Part shown: in pieces, positions 5,828 through 10,950 of the stretch
Numbering within the stretch: position 1 is the stretch's first letter
Layout: each line of letters opens with the position of its first letter
Assembly: GCA_025354065.1 (NCBI GenBank)
Contig: JANXNM010000351.1
Coordinates: forward strand, 1-10,950
Reading direction: 5' to 3'
DNA from: Synechococcales cyanobacterium 340R_concoct_173_sub
GTDB taxonomy: Bacteria; Cyanobacteriota; Cyanobacteriia; Leptolyngbyales; Leptolyngbyaceae
DNA length: 10,950 bases
The notes under the pieces: generated by a model
Databases searched by the model: none
Told to the model about the DNA's origin: nothing
What the model saw: the letters and a program-made list of their open reading frames with translations, nothing else
Translations under genes and position numbers: made by a program

Positions 5828-6373
5828 CTATGCCAAAGCTGGAATACGAGTGCTCTTTTTATTGTTAGGTGATAAGCCATCTGGTCTTACCATTTCTCCT
5901 TCAGAGAACGATCGCATCATCCAAACCATTTGTTCGTGAGATTCCATTAAGCCAGTGAGAAAATCCGCTGTTCCTACGTCATGAAAATCCTCAGAACAAG
6001 CATCGATCGCATCACGTAAGTTACGAATAATAGTCTCATGGTCACCGACTAGCCGCTCCAGCATCAAAGTTGCAGAAGGAATATCTCCAGGATGCTCTTC
6101 GATCGTTGCCAACTCCAGAAAACCCTGAAGGGTGCCCACTGGATACCCTCCTAATTGCCGAACTCGCTCAGCCGCAGCATCGACAGCTTCAGATAATATT
6201 TGATACTGTTCTTCCCAGATTTTATGCAATGTCATAAACTGGGGTCCAATGACATCCCAATGATATTTCTTAGTTTTGACAATCAATAGATAAGTATCAG
6301 CGACAACTACATTAAGTAAATCTATGACACCATTGCGTTGTTCTTCAGTTAGTCCGATATTAATGCTTTTCAT
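5828..6373 (-). CDS. dps: Dps-family DNA-protecting ferroxidase (miniferritin)
   Basis: This 181-aa ferritin-like four-helix protein belongs to the family that forms 12-mer shells. Dps oxidises Fe(II), preferably with hydrogen peroxide, and stores the iron, which protects DNA during oxidative and starvation stress. The ferroxidase ligands at the subunit interface are H38 (in KYHWDV), H50, D65 and E69, with 12-15-4 spacing identical to E. coli Dps as I remember it. The C-terminal tail (PDGLSPNNKKSTRIPALA) is longer than a minimal Dps and slightly basic, and might touch DNA. GGAGAG lies a few bases before ATG 6373. It has its own 186-bp upstream gap and a strong terminator-like hairpin downstream, so it is probably transcribed alone. 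Cyanobacteria usually have several Dps paralogues; which one this is cannot be told. Confidence 0.95.
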   Translation of the reverse strand: MKSINIGLTEEQRNGVIDLLNVVVADTYLLIVKTKKYHWDVIGPQFMTLHKIWEEQYQILSEAVDAAAERVRQLGGYPVGTLQGFLELATIEEHPGDIPSATLMLERLVGDHETIIRNLRDAIDACSEDFHDVGTADFLTGLMESHEQMVWMMRSFSEGEMVRPDGLSPNNKKSTRIPALA

Positions 6374-6559
6374 GATCTCTCCATGTCAATATGTGGGTTT
6401 GTTCAGTTAGAGAGGTATTTAATAAATCCCCGCTAACTTAGAGCAGTAGCAATTAAACTAATCAAATAGAGGCTAATTCAAGTCCCAATCAGATTAGGGC
6501 AAATTATTTCCACTATTGGATAGGTCTAATTTGTTTGCCAGATGTAAAGACAAGCCAGT

Positions 6560-7033
6560 TTATTGTTTGGCTTTATCAGGCACAGCAGGAGCTATTTTCG
6601 CAGCAACGTTAACAGTCTGAACTCCCTTAATTGCTTTGGCTAAGGGTTCTATTTTTGCAAGCTGTTCCTGATTTTGTACTATCCCCGAAACCACAACAGC
6701 ACCTGCTTTCGCCGTAACTGTTAAGTTTGCCTTGGGTATATTTGCTTCCAGCTTCGATCGGACTTCGCTGGAAAGATCCTTATCTGAACGATCGGTATCT
6801 CCCCCAGTTGCATTATTGCGCTGTTCACGGGCTCGAATATCTGCATTAAGCTGGTCCTTACGAACCTTACTCCCTGCATCATCCTGAGCAGATACCGTTT
6901 CACTAACTGTTGGGGCATTGCCTGTTTTTTCAGTAGTATTCGGGGCATCGCTAGTGGTTTTGTCCGTACTATTACAAGCACTAGTTAGAACAACTAACAG
7001 AGTGCTCATCATTAAAGTTAGAATTATTTTCAT
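6560..7033 (-). CDS. BON-domain lipoprotein
   Basis: This is a 157-aa exported lipoprotein. The signal peptide MKIILTLMMSTLLVVLTSAC ends in a lipobox (LTSAC, lipid-modified C20). A Thr/Asp/Glu-rich disordered linker (about 21-85) follows, then one BON domain (about 86-147) starting DLSSEVRSKLEANIPKANLT and containing VVVSGIVQNQEQLAKIEPLA and GVQTVNVAAKI. BON domains bind phospholipid or envelope surfaces; E. coli OsmY is a two-BON osmotic-stress protein, while this one has a single copy tethered to a membrane. AGGA lies about 8 bases before the ATG. The upstream gene of the same strand ends 49 bp away, with a small AT-rich hairpin between them. An 86-aa frame overlapping it in another phase is a shadow. 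Confidence 0.9.
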   Translation of the reverse strand: MKIILTLMMSTLLVVLTSACNSTDKTTSDAPNTTEKTGNAPTVSETVSAQDDAGSKVRKDQLNADIRAREQRNNATGGDTDRSDKDLSSEVRSKLEANIPKANLTVTAKAGAVVVSGIVQNQEQLAKIEPLAKAIKGVQTVNVAAKIAPAVPDKAKQ

Positions 7034-7062
7034 GATTTGAATCCTTTGGTGATCTGCAATTC

Positions 7063-7078
7063 TAAAGTTTATACTTTA
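7063..7078 (-). other. Small AT-rich inverted repeat between two stress genes
   Basis: TAAAGT (7063-7068) and ACTTTA (7073-7078) are separated by TTAT. It lies 4 bases beyond the stop of the glycine-rich stress gene and 30 bases before the BON start. It is too AT-rich and short to be a good terminator; it could be a weak attenuator or chance. Confidence 0.3.
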
Positions 7079-7082
7079 AAAA

Positions 7083-7682
7083 TTACGCATGATTCCTCAT
7101 TTCAGAGGAAGGAATATACTTTCCAGATGAATCAACACCATATATTTCCCATTCCCGAACTCCTCGAGCTTCTAGAAGATCTCCGGCTTTAAGAATTTCA
7201 TGGGATGTCCCGTCTACAATCAGTAAATACTGTCCATTTACAACATGATCATTATAAGCTTGCGCCCGATTTTCTGGAATTCCCAACCCAATTAACCCCC
7301 CCATCAGACCACCTGTTGCAGCCCCAATAGCACCCCCAGCAAGCGTTGTTGCGATCGCGGTTGCAGCAGCTCCAGCCAACATTATTGGCCCAACTCCCGG
7401 AATGGCTAGTGTTCCTAACCCAACGAGTAAGCCAGTGATTCCTCCAACAGCCCCGCCCGTTGTGCCTCCAGTCTTTGCACCGTCCTCAACATGAGTTGTG
7501 TCAGCAACGGTTTTAACCACCACATCACTATGTTGATTGTCATTTTGTAATTGATCTGAGTCTTTTGCAATAATGGAGACTTGATTCATCGCAAATCCAG
7601 AATGTTGAAGCGCATTTAGAGCGTCTTGTGCTTCATTATAATTTGGGAAAATTCCCATTGCTCGCTGTTGGTTCGTAAGCAT
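7083..7682 (-). CDS. YflT/GSP17M-type glycine-rich stress protein
   Basis: This 199-aa protein starts with the fold of the heat-induced stress protein YflT family (about 6-45: RAMGIFPNYNEAQDALNALQ, QVSIIAKD). A Gly/Ala-rich hydrophobic hairpin (about 71-135) follows, with GGTTGGAVGGITGLLVGLG and AIPGVGPIMLAGAAATAIA segments, which resembles glycine-zipper membrane insertions. A second ferredoxin-like half (about 136-185: GIPENRAQAYNDHVVNGQYL, REWEIYGV) completes it. The family is stress-induced in Bacillus and common in cyanobacteria; its molecular function is unknown. GGGAGA precedes ATG 7682. A 13-bp tandem repeat fills the gap to the upstream gene. With the BON lipoprotein 49 bp downstream and the CsbD-like gene 63 bp upstream, it probably belongs to one minus-strand operon. 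Confidence 0.85.
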   Translation of the reverse strand: MLTNQQRAMGIFPNYNEAQDALNALQHSGFAMNQVSIIAKDSDQLQNDNQHSDVVVKTVADTTHVEDGAKTGGTTGGAVGGITGLLVGLGTLAIPGVGPIMLAGAAATAIATTLAGGAIGAATGGLMGGLIGLGIPENRAQAYNDHVVNGQYLLIVDGTSHEILKAGDLLEARGVREWEIYGVDSSGKYIPSSEMRNHA

Positions 7683-7697
7683 ATATTTCTCCCGATG

Positions 7698-7731
7698 TTG
7701 AAGTAATTTTTTGAAGTAATTTTTGAATTAC
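7698..7731 (-). repeat. 13-bp tandem repeat in the leader of the glycine-rich stress gene
   Basis: TTGAAGTAATTTT occurs twice in a row (7698-7710, 7711-7723), followed by the partial TGAATTAC (7724-7731). It lies in the 63-bp gap just upstream of the Shine-Dalgarno site of the gene starting at 7682. GTAATT and AATTAC can also pair, so it could form a weak hairpin. Confidence 0.7.
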
Positions 7732-7745
7732 TAAATCTACCAATC

Positions 7746-8165
7746 TTATTTCGCTAAGTCTTTCACAGAATCTGCAATTCCATTAGCTGTAGATTGAATT
7801 TTGTCACCGAGATCATCCAGCATATTCTTGCCGTCATCAACTGCATCATTCGTCTTATTCCTAAGGCCTTCAGCTTTAGACTCCACACGTCCAATGTTCC
7901 CAGTCACGTTCCCTTTGACTTCCCGAGCCATGCCCTTTGTCTGACTTAGCTTAGTTTCAGCTTTACCAGTGGCTTTATCGATCGCTCCTTGTGCCTGATG
8001 TTTGAGGCCGATAGAACCAAGAGGTGATAAGGTTGTGGCGCTAACTGAAGAGGGTTGAATTGTCAACACTAATGCTAAAAAGAATAAAACAAACACTATC
8101 TTGCGAGCTTGATTTACGATCGCAGAATACGAACTTCTAATGCCTGTTCTAGTGAATTCAATCAT
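7746..8165 (-). CDS. Exported CsbD-like stress protein
   Basis: This 139-aa protein has a signal-like N-terminus: basic residues 1-22, a hydrophobic core at about 22-37 (KIVFVLFFLALVLTI) and a probable cleavage site after VSA (about 43). The mature part is hydrophilic and rich in Lys, Asp and Gly, with a CsbD-like segment at about 75-101 (QTKGMAREVKGNVTGNIGRV, ESKAEG) and a helical tail of N/D/K-rich repeats. CsbD-like proteins are stress-induced and of unknown function. Exported versions are common in cyanobacteria, where they would act in the periplasm or stay membrane-anchored if uncleaved. AGGAGA sits 5 bases before ATG 8165. It begins the run that continues with the YflT-type and BON genes; the gene at 8309-8578 upstream is separated by 143 bp and a hairpin. 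Confidence 0.85.
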   Translation of the reverse strand: MIEFTRTGIRSSYSAIVNQARKIVFVLFFLALVLTIQPSSVSATTLSPLGSIGLKHQAQGAIDKATGKAETKLSQTKGMAREVKGNVTGNIGRVESKAEGLRNKTNDAVDDGKNMLDDLGDKIQSTANGIADSVKDLAK

Positions 8166-8236
8166 CTTGATCTCCTACTATTATCATTCAATAATTATGG
8201 TCTTCAGTAGCCGAACATTTCAAGACTAATGAATTA

Positions 8237-8270
8237 GTAAAAGGGAACAATATTAGGATCGTCCCTTTAC
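8237..8270 (-). terminator. Hairpin between the GlsB-like and CsbD-like genes
   Basis: GTAAAAGGGA (8237-8246) pairs with TCCCTTTAC (8262-8270) with a single bulged A, around a 15-base loop. It lies 38 bases beyond the stop of the GlsB-like gene. No clear T-run follows on either strand, so it is a weak terminator candidate or an RNA-stability element. Confidence 0.4.
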
Positions 8271-8308
8271 AATAGACTCAGTCAATACCATACCTCGCAA
8301 TATCTGGT

Positions 8309-8578
8309 CTAAATCGATCGACGATTAAAACTCTGCCAAATAAATATAGCCAACATTGCACCGAGTACAGCAATAAATACTCCAGGGAGACTTAAGCCTG
8401 TATTAACTAACTCTAACTTGCCTGTCGTTAAGAAGGTATGTAAGGTTCCACCTAAAAATGCTCCAACAACACCTAGTATCATTGTTGATAAGAATCCACC
8501 GCCCTGCGACCCTGGATAAATTGCTTTTGCGATCGCACCTGCAAGTAAGCCTAAAATAACCCATGCAATAATACCCAT
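8309..8578 (-). CDS. GlsB/YeaQ/YmgE-family small membrane protein
   Basis: This 89-aa inner-membrane protein has three hydrophobic helices (about 3-20, 29-50 and 65-83). The family hallmarks are present: MGIIAWVILGLLAGAIAKAI at the start, then YPGSQGGGFLSTMILGVVGA and FLGGTL, and a short basic end (NRRSI). Databases call these transglycosylase-associated proteins, but no enzymatic activity is established; they are widely induced by general or acid stress. Length is normal for the family (about 80-90). GAGG lies 8 bases before ATG 8578. It is the first gene of the minus-strand block and diverges from dnaB across a 353-bp gap, so its promoter must be in that gap. Confidence 0.92.
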   Translation of the reverse strand: MGIIAWVILGLLAGAIAKAIYPGSQGGGFLSTMILGVVGAFLGGTLHTFLTTGKLELVNTGLSLPGVFIAVLGAMLAIFIWQSFNRRSI

Positions 8579-8704
8579 CTCGTTAGCCTCTTAATTAAGT
8601 AATAAACAACAATTGAACTAATCTACGATCGTCACTTGACTACGTTTTTGACCTTATCTTTTTGGTATCCATGACAATCCTGACGATTCTCAATGGTCAA
8701 CCTT

Positions 8705-8723
8705 ATTGTATAAGTTGTACAAT
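8705..8723 (+). promoter_or_regulatory. Inverted repeat, possible operator
   Basis: ATTGTA (8705-8710) and TACAAT (8718-8723) flank a 7-base spacer, and the right half contains the perfect palindrome TTGTACAA (8715-8722). It lies mid-gap between two divergent genes, where a repressor or activator site would be expected. The regulator is unknown and chance is possible in AT-rich DNA. Confidence 0.35.
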
Positions 8724-8899
8724 GCACAATCGAGTAGTTCATGCGTGGTTAGCAATTCACTTGTTCAATATAGAATGTATTTTTTAGGAAGGATTCTCTC
8801 TAAAGTAATGTGGAAAAAAATCTAAATGTAGTGGCTCAAATACTCCGATCGTCTTAATAAATGATGTTGCAATCGGACCTTTGAGCCTTAAAATAGAGA

Positions 8900-8907
8900 G
8901 CGATCGC
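8900..8907 (+). repeat. HIP1 octamer (GCGATCGC)
   Basis: HIP1 is the over-represented palindrome of many cyanobacterial genomes. Full copies are at 7351-7358, 8529-8536, 8900-8907 and 9870-9877; this one is the only copy outside a gene. Many further CGATCG cores occur. They are the main evidence for a cyanobacterial host. Confidence 0.9.
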
Positions 8908-8931
8908 CCCCAATAACAAACTCTTAGCCCC

Positions 8932-10305
8932 ATGATTTCTGAGCCAATTCCTGAGAAGTCTGAAACCCTGAATTTTCAGTCGTTGGCCGATCGCGTCCCA
9001 CCCCAGAATCTAGAGGCTGAAGAAGCTATCCTGGGTGGAATTTTAGTCGATACGGAGGCGATCGGACGAATTACCGATATTCTCGAAAGTGATGCGTTTT
9101 ATTTGGCGGCTCATCGTCTGATTTATGAGGCCGCATTGACCTTGCACCAGTCGGGTAAACCTGCTGATTTAATGACGGTGGCGACGTGGTTGGGCGATCG
9201 TGGAACTCTTGATAAGGTGGGCGGTCAGAGTCGGTTGGTAGAATTGTACGATCGGACACCGGGTGCGGTGAACATTGATTTGTATGCGCAATTGGTGATG
9301 GATAAGTATTTGCGACGGCGGCTGATTCGGGTGGGGAATGAGATTTCAGATTTGGGGCACGACACGGCTCAAGAATTACCTGAAGTGCTTGATAGTGCTG
9401 AACAAAAGGTTTTTAGTATTACTCAAGCACGGCCCCAAGACGGTTTGGTTTCGACAGCGGAAGTATTGACCCAGACCTTTGCGGATATTGAAAGTCGGGC
9501 GATCGGGCAAACGTTGCCAGGATTAGCCTGTGGTTTTTATGATCTTGATGCCATGACCCAAGGCTTTCAGCGTGGTGATTTGATTATTGTTGCAGGTCGT
9601 CCGTCAATGGGGAAAACCTCAGTCGTATTGAATATTGCTCGTAACGTTGCGTCTTACCATAAGCTTCCTGTTGCAGTTTTCAGTTTAGAAATGTCTCGCG
9701 ATCAACTTGTGCAGCGTTTGCTTTCTAGTGAAGTTCGCATTGAAAGTAGTCGCCTCAGAGCGGGTCGCATCAGTGCTCAGGAGTGGGAACCGTTAGCGCA
9801 CGAAATTAGCAAACTTTCTCAACTTCCACTTTATATTGATGACACTCCAAACTTGACCGTGACTGAAATGCGATCGCGTTGTCGTAGGCTTCAAGCAGAG
9901 AGCGGTGGAGCGTTGGGATTAGTTGTGATTGACTATCTTCAATTGATGGGGGGCAATAGTGAAAATCGAGTTCAAATGTTATCTCAAATCACACGCGGAC
10001 TGAAGGGATTAGCACGAGAATTGGCAGTGCCTATAATTGCATTATCGCAGCTTAGTCGAGGGGTTGAATCTAGGACTGATAAGCGTCCCATGATGTCGGA
10101 TTTGAGAGAATCGGGCGCGATCGAGCAGGATGCAGATTTGATTATGATGTTATACCGCGATGAATATTACAATAAAGATACGGTCGATCGTGGTGTTGCT
10201 GAATTGATTATTAATAAACATCGTAATGGTCCAACAGGTACCGTTAAACTTCTCTTCGAGCCGCAGTATACTCAATTCCGTAATCTTTCAGCATCTAATC
10301 AATAA
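8932..10305 (+). CDS. dnaB: Replicative DNA helicase DnaB
   Basis: This 457-aa hexameric 5'-3' helicase unwinds DNA at the replication fork and works with DnaG primase. The N-terminal DnaB domain (about 23-127: PPQNLEAEEAILGGILVD) is followed by a linker helix and the RecA-like motor (about 195-450). Walker A is GRPSMGKT (222-229), the catalytic Glu is E253 in FSLEMSRDQL, Walker B is VVIDYLQLM (331-339, D334), the sensor Gln is Q372 in LSQLSRGVE, and the arginine-finger motif is NKHRNGPTG (428-436). All are intact. Length is normal for the intein-free form; cyanobacterial DnaB often carries inteins in the motor domain, and none is present here. ATG 8932 has no clear Shine-Dalgarno site. The next gene starts 3 nt after the stop. 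Confidence 0.98.
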   Translation: MISEPIPEKSETLNFQSLADRVPPQNLEAEEAILGGILVDTEAIGRITDILESDAFYLAAHRLIYEAALTLHQSGKPADLMTVATWLGDRGTLDKVGGQSRLVELYDRTPGAVNIDLYAQLVMDKYLRRRLIRVGNEISDLGHDTAQELPEVLDSAEQKVFSITQARPQDGLVSTAEVLTQTFADIESRAIGQTLPGLACGFYDLDAMTQGFQRGDLIIVAGRPSMGKTSVVLNIARNVASYHKLPVAVFSLEMSRDQLVQRLLSSEVRIESSRLRAGRISAQEWEPLAHEISKLSQLPLYIDDTPNLTVTEMRSRCRRLQAESGGALGLVVIDYLQLMGGNSENRVQMLSQITRGLKGLARELAVPIIALSQLSRGVESRTDKRPMMSDLRESGAIEQDADLIMMLYRDEYYNKDTVDRGVAELIINKHRNGPTGTVKLLFEPQYTQFRNLSASNQ

Positions 10306-10308
10306 TCT

Positions 10309-10950
10309 ATGAATTGCCCGATCGCATACACTATCCGCGAAAGTACGCGAGCTAAACGCATTAATCTCAAACTCTCACCTCAAGGCAAACTGGAAGTAGT
10401 AATTCCGATCGGATTCGATCGGAGTCAAATTCCAGATATTATCAAAACTCATGAGCATTGGATTGAACGAACTCGAACTAAATTAATTGACCAACCGCCG
10501 CCGCAATCGGGCGAAAACATCCCTAAAACCATACAATTTCTCGCCACCACCGAAAACTGGACAATTGAATATACCCCCGCCAATGTTGTAAGCATTCGGA
10601 TTAGTGAACGTCCAGAGGCTATCATTCTATGGGGAAATACAACTAACGAAGCCCTCTGTCGAAAAGCATTGCGATCGTGGCTGACAACGCGCGCTGAGAA
10701 CTTCCTGGGTCCTTGGCTACGATCGTTGAGTAAAGATTGTAATTTGCCATTTAATCAAATAAGTGTACGCGGTCAGAAAACTCGATGGGGAAGTTGTTCA
10801 AGCGATCGTAATATTAGTTTGAACTATAAATTACTATTCTTGCCGCCTCAAGTTACACGTTATGTTTTAATTCATGAATTGTGTCATACAGTGCATATGA
10901 ATCATTCAAAACAATTTTGGCAATTGGTACAAAAAAATGATCCCCTATAT
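10309..10950 (+). CDS. YgjP-type zinc metallopeptidase-like protein (3' end beyond window)
   Basis: The first 214 codons of a frame remain open to the right edge; the stop is outside. The protein has the YgjP/M48-like layout: N-terminal beta-rich part (STRAKRINLKLSPQGKLEVV), the signature RGQKTRWGSCSSDRNISLNY (154-173), then the zinc site HELCH (H189, E190, H193) with H199 in NHSKQFW. Catalytic residues are therefore all present. The family is a predicted metal-dependent hydrolase found near SprT- and WLM-like proteases; its substrate is unknown. The usual length is about 230-250 residues, so only some 20-40 are missing. ATG 10309 lies 3 nt after the dnaB stop with no separate ribosome site, suggesting translation coupled to dnaB. 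Confidence 0.92.
   Translation, partial: MNCPIAYTIRESTRAKRINLKLSPQGKLEVVIPIGFDRSQIPDIIKTHEHWIERTRTKLIDQPPPQSGENIPKTIQFLATTENWTIEYTPANVVSIRISERPEAIILWGNTTNEALCRKALRSWLTTRAENFLGPWLRSLSKDCNLPFNQISVRGQKTRWGSCSSDRNISLNYKLLFLPPQVTRYVLIHELCHTVHMNHSKQFWQLVQKNDPLY

Larger units (their letters stand above)
8579..8931 (+). other. 353-bp divergent intergenic region (GlsB-like / dnaB)
   Basis: This gap must hold the promoters for the minus-strand stress block and for dnaB. Visible items are a 19-bp inverted repeat at 8705-8723, a possible -10 (TAGAAT, 8771-8776) toward dnaB without a clear -35, and a HIP1 octamer at 8900-8907. A 38-codon ORF (8671-8787) has no ribosome site and is not called. No RNA gene is recognised. 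Confidence 0.6.

Noticed and set aside
6402..6410. TTCAGTTAG in the dps leader (and TTCAGTAGCC near 8203) as further copies of the 14-bp element
   Set aside because: Only five or six bases match, which is expected by chance in AT-rich DNA.
6721..6981. 86-codon minus-strand ORF
   Set aside because: Out-of-phase shadow of the BON lipoprotein, which has a lipobox and domain.
8671..8787. 38-aa plus-strand ORF with a CISC motif
   Set aside because: No ribosome site before the ATG, and it covers the likely promoter/operator region; cannot be supported.
9071..9259. 62-codon minus-strand ORF
   Set aside because: Antisense shadow inside dnaB.
9592..9625. Possible intein in the DnaB P-loop
   Set aside because: GRPSMGKT is continuous and the protein has normal length, so no intein is present.
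1..10950. CRISPR arrays, tRNA or rRNA genes
   Set aside because: No regularly spaced repeat array and no tRNA- or rRNA-like segment was recognised by eye; a tRNAscan/Infernal run would settle small RNAs.

Overview
The window looks like a piece of a cyanobacterial chromosome. It carries four complete GCGATCGC octamers (the HIP1 repeat typical of many cyanobacteria) and many CGATCG cores. The transposase remnants and the PRC-barrel protein also resemble types I associate with filamentous or terrestrial cyanobacteria. The genus cannot be told from the sequence.

Layout. Positions 1-1100 are a decaying region on the minus strand: the 5' end of an IS5-type transposase gene cut by the window edge, a broken ISAzo13-like transposase, and a PAS sensor fragment with no usable start and no kinase part. 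Next to it, on the plus strand, is an intact NarL-type response regulator (1264-1980). A 3-copy 14-bp direct repeat separates it from a plus-strand series: a CsbD/LEA-like protein, a 46-aa one-helix membrane protein, and a 425-aa PRC-barrel protein with LEA-like 11-mers and a duplicated C-terminal domain. After a terminator-like hairpin comes a DUF1003-like membrane protein.

From 4779 to 8578 everything reads on the minus strand. In order of transcription: a GlsB/YeaQ-type membrane protein, a secreted CsbD-like protein, a YflT-type glycine-rich stress protein, a BON-domain lipoprotein and a Dps ferroxidase. A long terminator hairpin follows, then a previously unlisted 46-aa ORF whose stop overlaps the start of a fatty-acid-hydroxylase-family membrane enzyme. 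From 8932 ordinary housekeeping resumes on the plus strand with intein-free dnaB and, 3 nt later, a YgjP-type metallopeptidase cut by the right edge.

Together, 1264-8578 reads as a stress island aimed at dehydration, osmotic and oxidative stress. It combines a regulator, hydrophilic LEA/CsbD-like protectants, small membrane and periplasmic proteins, a membrane-lipid enzyme and a DNA-protecting ferritin. Each family is known, but their grouping beside one NarL-type regulator with a decayed sensor is the most interesting aspect. From memory, the Anabaena regulator OrrA controls an avaK-type PRC-barrel gene needed for dehydration tolerance; the regulator/PRC-barrel pair here may be a linked version of that pathway. 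This is inference.
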